From: Thunnus maccoyii
Taxonomy: Eukaryota > Chordata > Actinopteri > Scombriformes > Scombridae
Reading direction: 5' to 3'
Assembly (NCBI RefSeq): GCF_910596095.1
Contig: NC_056544.1
Span: 10,649,155-10,713,154, forward strand
Length of the DNA stretch: 64,000 nucleotides
Part shown: positions 58,158 to 64,000 of the stretch, piece after piece
Position numbering within the stretch: position 1 is the first letter of the stretch
Layout of the letters: each line of letters starts with the position of its first letter
The notes under the pieces: model-generated
The model's input: the letters and a program-made list of their open reading frames with translations, nothing else
What the model was told of the DNA's origin: nothing
Databases searched by the model: none
Made by a program: the position numbers and the translations under genes

Positions 58158-60190
58158 TTTATTGCAAACTCAAACTTTTCTCTGTGTCCGTCAATACTTG
58201 TGTGTATACTCGGGAATGTCACTACCTTGTTTACTTTTGATTCATGTTCAAATTACACCCACGACTAATATTGACAGTCATAATCTTTTAATCCACACAA
58301 CAACTCAAAGTATGATGGCTTATGGTGTAGTAGTGTATTTGACAGATTTGACAAGTTACAGTGAAGTGGTATGCAGTTTTAATTGTGCAAAATCATGCTG
58401 GTTTCTTCAATAAGTAAACACTTTTTTTTTTAAAACATTTTTAAAATTCAAACAGCAGTGTTGACCACACGCTTGCTCAGTTTTCTGGAAATTACAGGTC
58501 CATGTCTGTTTTTAAGTGGTTAAACAAGTCGCTACTCATTCACTTCATATCAGCGACATCTGGAAGGGATCATGAAAAGTCATTTTCTACAGCATTCACA
58601 AAATTTGATAAAGATCACCACCTTCAATGGTGCTTTAACATTCATAAAAATGATTTCAGCGTTTTCTCTTATGGCACTGTGACAGGTGAAATCCAAAAAT
58701 AACATGATTATAGTACATTACCACAAATCCTCTTTCTAGAGAAAAAAAAATACAAGTAGGTAACATTCACAAATATACATTAACGTTTCTCTTCGTGTCA
58801 GTGATGCAGCATTGATGATGTCACTAGGGTTACAAGTGTAGAGACTTTACAGCATAGTGAAGAATACTGACTAATACTGACAAATACCTTCATGTTGTCC
58901 ATTTTTAAGCTACTGACCCGACATGTTATCATTCCGATGGATGACAAATGAGAGGAAAATCCACCACGATTCTCATAACAGCTTCAGTGCTCCAGGAAAA
59001 GGATGAATTCTTGCCATTCTTCCAATACTCCTTCATTTGGTGTTGCTGACTAACATGTTAGTCTGAAGTCGTCCATAAGTGCCCAGTTGGGTTGAGATCT
59101 GGTGATTGTAAAGGCTGTAGCACATGATTCACATCTTTTTCATGCTTATTAAACTACTCCATGACCACTTGTGCTCTGAATGGAAGCATCTGCATTCATG
59201 TTTCCACACTCATTTAAAAGTTTCTCCTTTCATTTTTCACCCATCTGTACAGTGCTCAATAGCATCTTTAAGTCCTAAAATCCCATTTTAGCTCACAGCT
59301 TAGTTTGAAAAGCGAGCTTGGAGGAAGGAAATTTGGGGAATTTTATAACAAATAACATAAAATAGTGCAATTTCATTTGGAGATGAAAAAGTCAATTAAT
59401 TGGTAACTATTTTGATAATTTATGAATAAATCATTTAAGTTTTTTTTTAAGCATAAGTGCCAAAGATTTGCTGGTCCCAACTTCTCAAATGTGAATATTT
59501 ACAGTTTTTCTCAGTCCTCTGTTATAAATTTATCTTTGGTGTTGGACTGTTGGTCAGACAAAGCGAGCAATGTGAAGACGTCACCTGGACTCAGGGAAAT
59601 AGATCAAAATGATTAATCAGTTATGAAAATAATCTTAGTTGCAGCCCTAATTTCATTCCATTGTAAACTGGAGCTTTTTATAGCTATAATCACTCCTTCA
59701 TAATCCTTGTGTTCCTCAGCTTCTCTACGATGAGCCATGTTGGCCCGGACATAACAGCATGATTTTTGCCAGAGAAATAGCTGTTTAGTCTTCCAGCGCA
59801 CAGAGACTAACAAGAGTAAAACACTGTTTACAAGTTTGTTTTTCCAGCAGTGCCCCCGAAACATTCCTCTGTAATGAACAATACAATACAATACACTGTG
59901 GTTGAAAGAACTATTTTAAGTGTGACTGATGGCAACATGCAATCTTTCAATTTCAACATCTCAAAGTACTCAGACATTTTTTCCAGCCCCCGAACTTCTG
60001 AAACTGGAATTCTGAGATTGGGATAGAGGAGGTAGAGTCTCCATCGGTCTGTCCATTCATTAGTGTTGACAGTTGATAAAAACGACTTCATTAAATTTGC
60101 TACTCTTACATGTTGTATCACAGCATTATTACCACTTAGCTCCATCTGAAGAGCTGACTGGTATTATTTGAGAAGGACTTCCTCTCCTTG
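58158..60190. other. rpl5-dipk1a convergent spacer and dipk1a 3' UTR
   Basis: No coding exon seen. 59030-59250 contains GTTGGGTTGAGATCTGGTG-type sequence known from widespread fish DNA transposons. 59380-59648 is a partial copy of the MITE at 17031, ending TAGTTGCAGCCCT. The proximal part belongs to the dipk1a 3' UTR, whose end I could not fix. Confidence 0.55.
59380..59648. mobile_element. Partial MITE of the AGGGCTGCAACTAA family
   Basis: The right end ATAATCTTAGTTGCAGCCCT is the reverse complement of the left end of the copy at 17031. Internal AATTAATTGGTAACTATT and GATTAATCAG fit the family. The other terminus is missing. Confidence 0.6.

Positions 60191-64000
<3,810 letters not shown>

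Overview
This window is vertebrate nuclear DNA, almost certainly from a ray-finned (percomorph-like) teleost. The genes are split into many short exons with GT..AG introns, introns and intergenic DNA are AT-rich, CA/GT microsatellites are common, and the dispersed repeats are families I associate with bony fish. There is no bacterial, viral or plasmid signature.

Seven protein-coding genes are present, in this order: hfm1 (+, 5' end outside the window), cdc7 (+), glmn (-), rpap2 (+), gfi1 (-), rpl5 (+), dipk1a/fam69a (-, 5' end not found). This is the conserved human 1p22 neighbourhood in compact form. The human genes between CDC7 and GLMN (TGFBR3, BRDT, EPHX4, BTBD8) are absent here, and no EVI5 exon was seen between gfi1 and rpl5. 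I rebuilt exon structures by reading splice sites and checking phase. hfm1 (35 exons in the window), cdc7 (11 coding exons, 622 aa), glmn (18 coding exons, 603 aa), rpap2 (12 exons, 664 aa) and gfi1 (6 coding exons, 431 aa) close in frame from end to end, as do the 5 dipk1a exons seen. The exception is rpl5, where exon 3 carries one extra A in an A run and the literal frame stops at once. The rest of rpl5 is intact, so an assembly error or rare allele is likelier than a dead gene.

Layout: 1-13.7 kb hfm1; 14.8-21.3 kb cdc7 with a CRE/E2F-type promoter; 22.2-28.7 kb glmn, tail-to-tail with cdc7; a bidirectional promoter of about 120 bp at 28.66-28.78 kb; 28.8-39.1 kb rpap2; 40.1-42.7 kb gfi1, tail-to-tail with rpap2; 43-54.2 kb a gene-free, transposon-rich stretch with two nested insertions and possible gfi1 regulatory DNA; 54.4-58.2 kb rpl5 with two nearly identical SNORD21-type snoRNAs in successive introns; 60.2-62.1 kb dipk1a, tail-to-tail with rpl5; 62.1-64 kb no recognised exon.

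The genes do not form an operon-like system. They act in meiotic crossover (hfm1), S-phase kinase signalling (cdc7), cullin-ligase inhibition (glmn), RNA polymerase II CTD dephosphorylation (rpap2), transcriptional repression in blood and sensory lineages (gfi1), the 60S ribosome (rpl5) and a secretory-pathway kinase-like protein (dipk1a). I found no convincing previously undescribed system. The most checkable oddities are the rpl5 frame break, the duplicated intronic snoRNA, a GC-AG intron in hfm1 and the nested MITEs.
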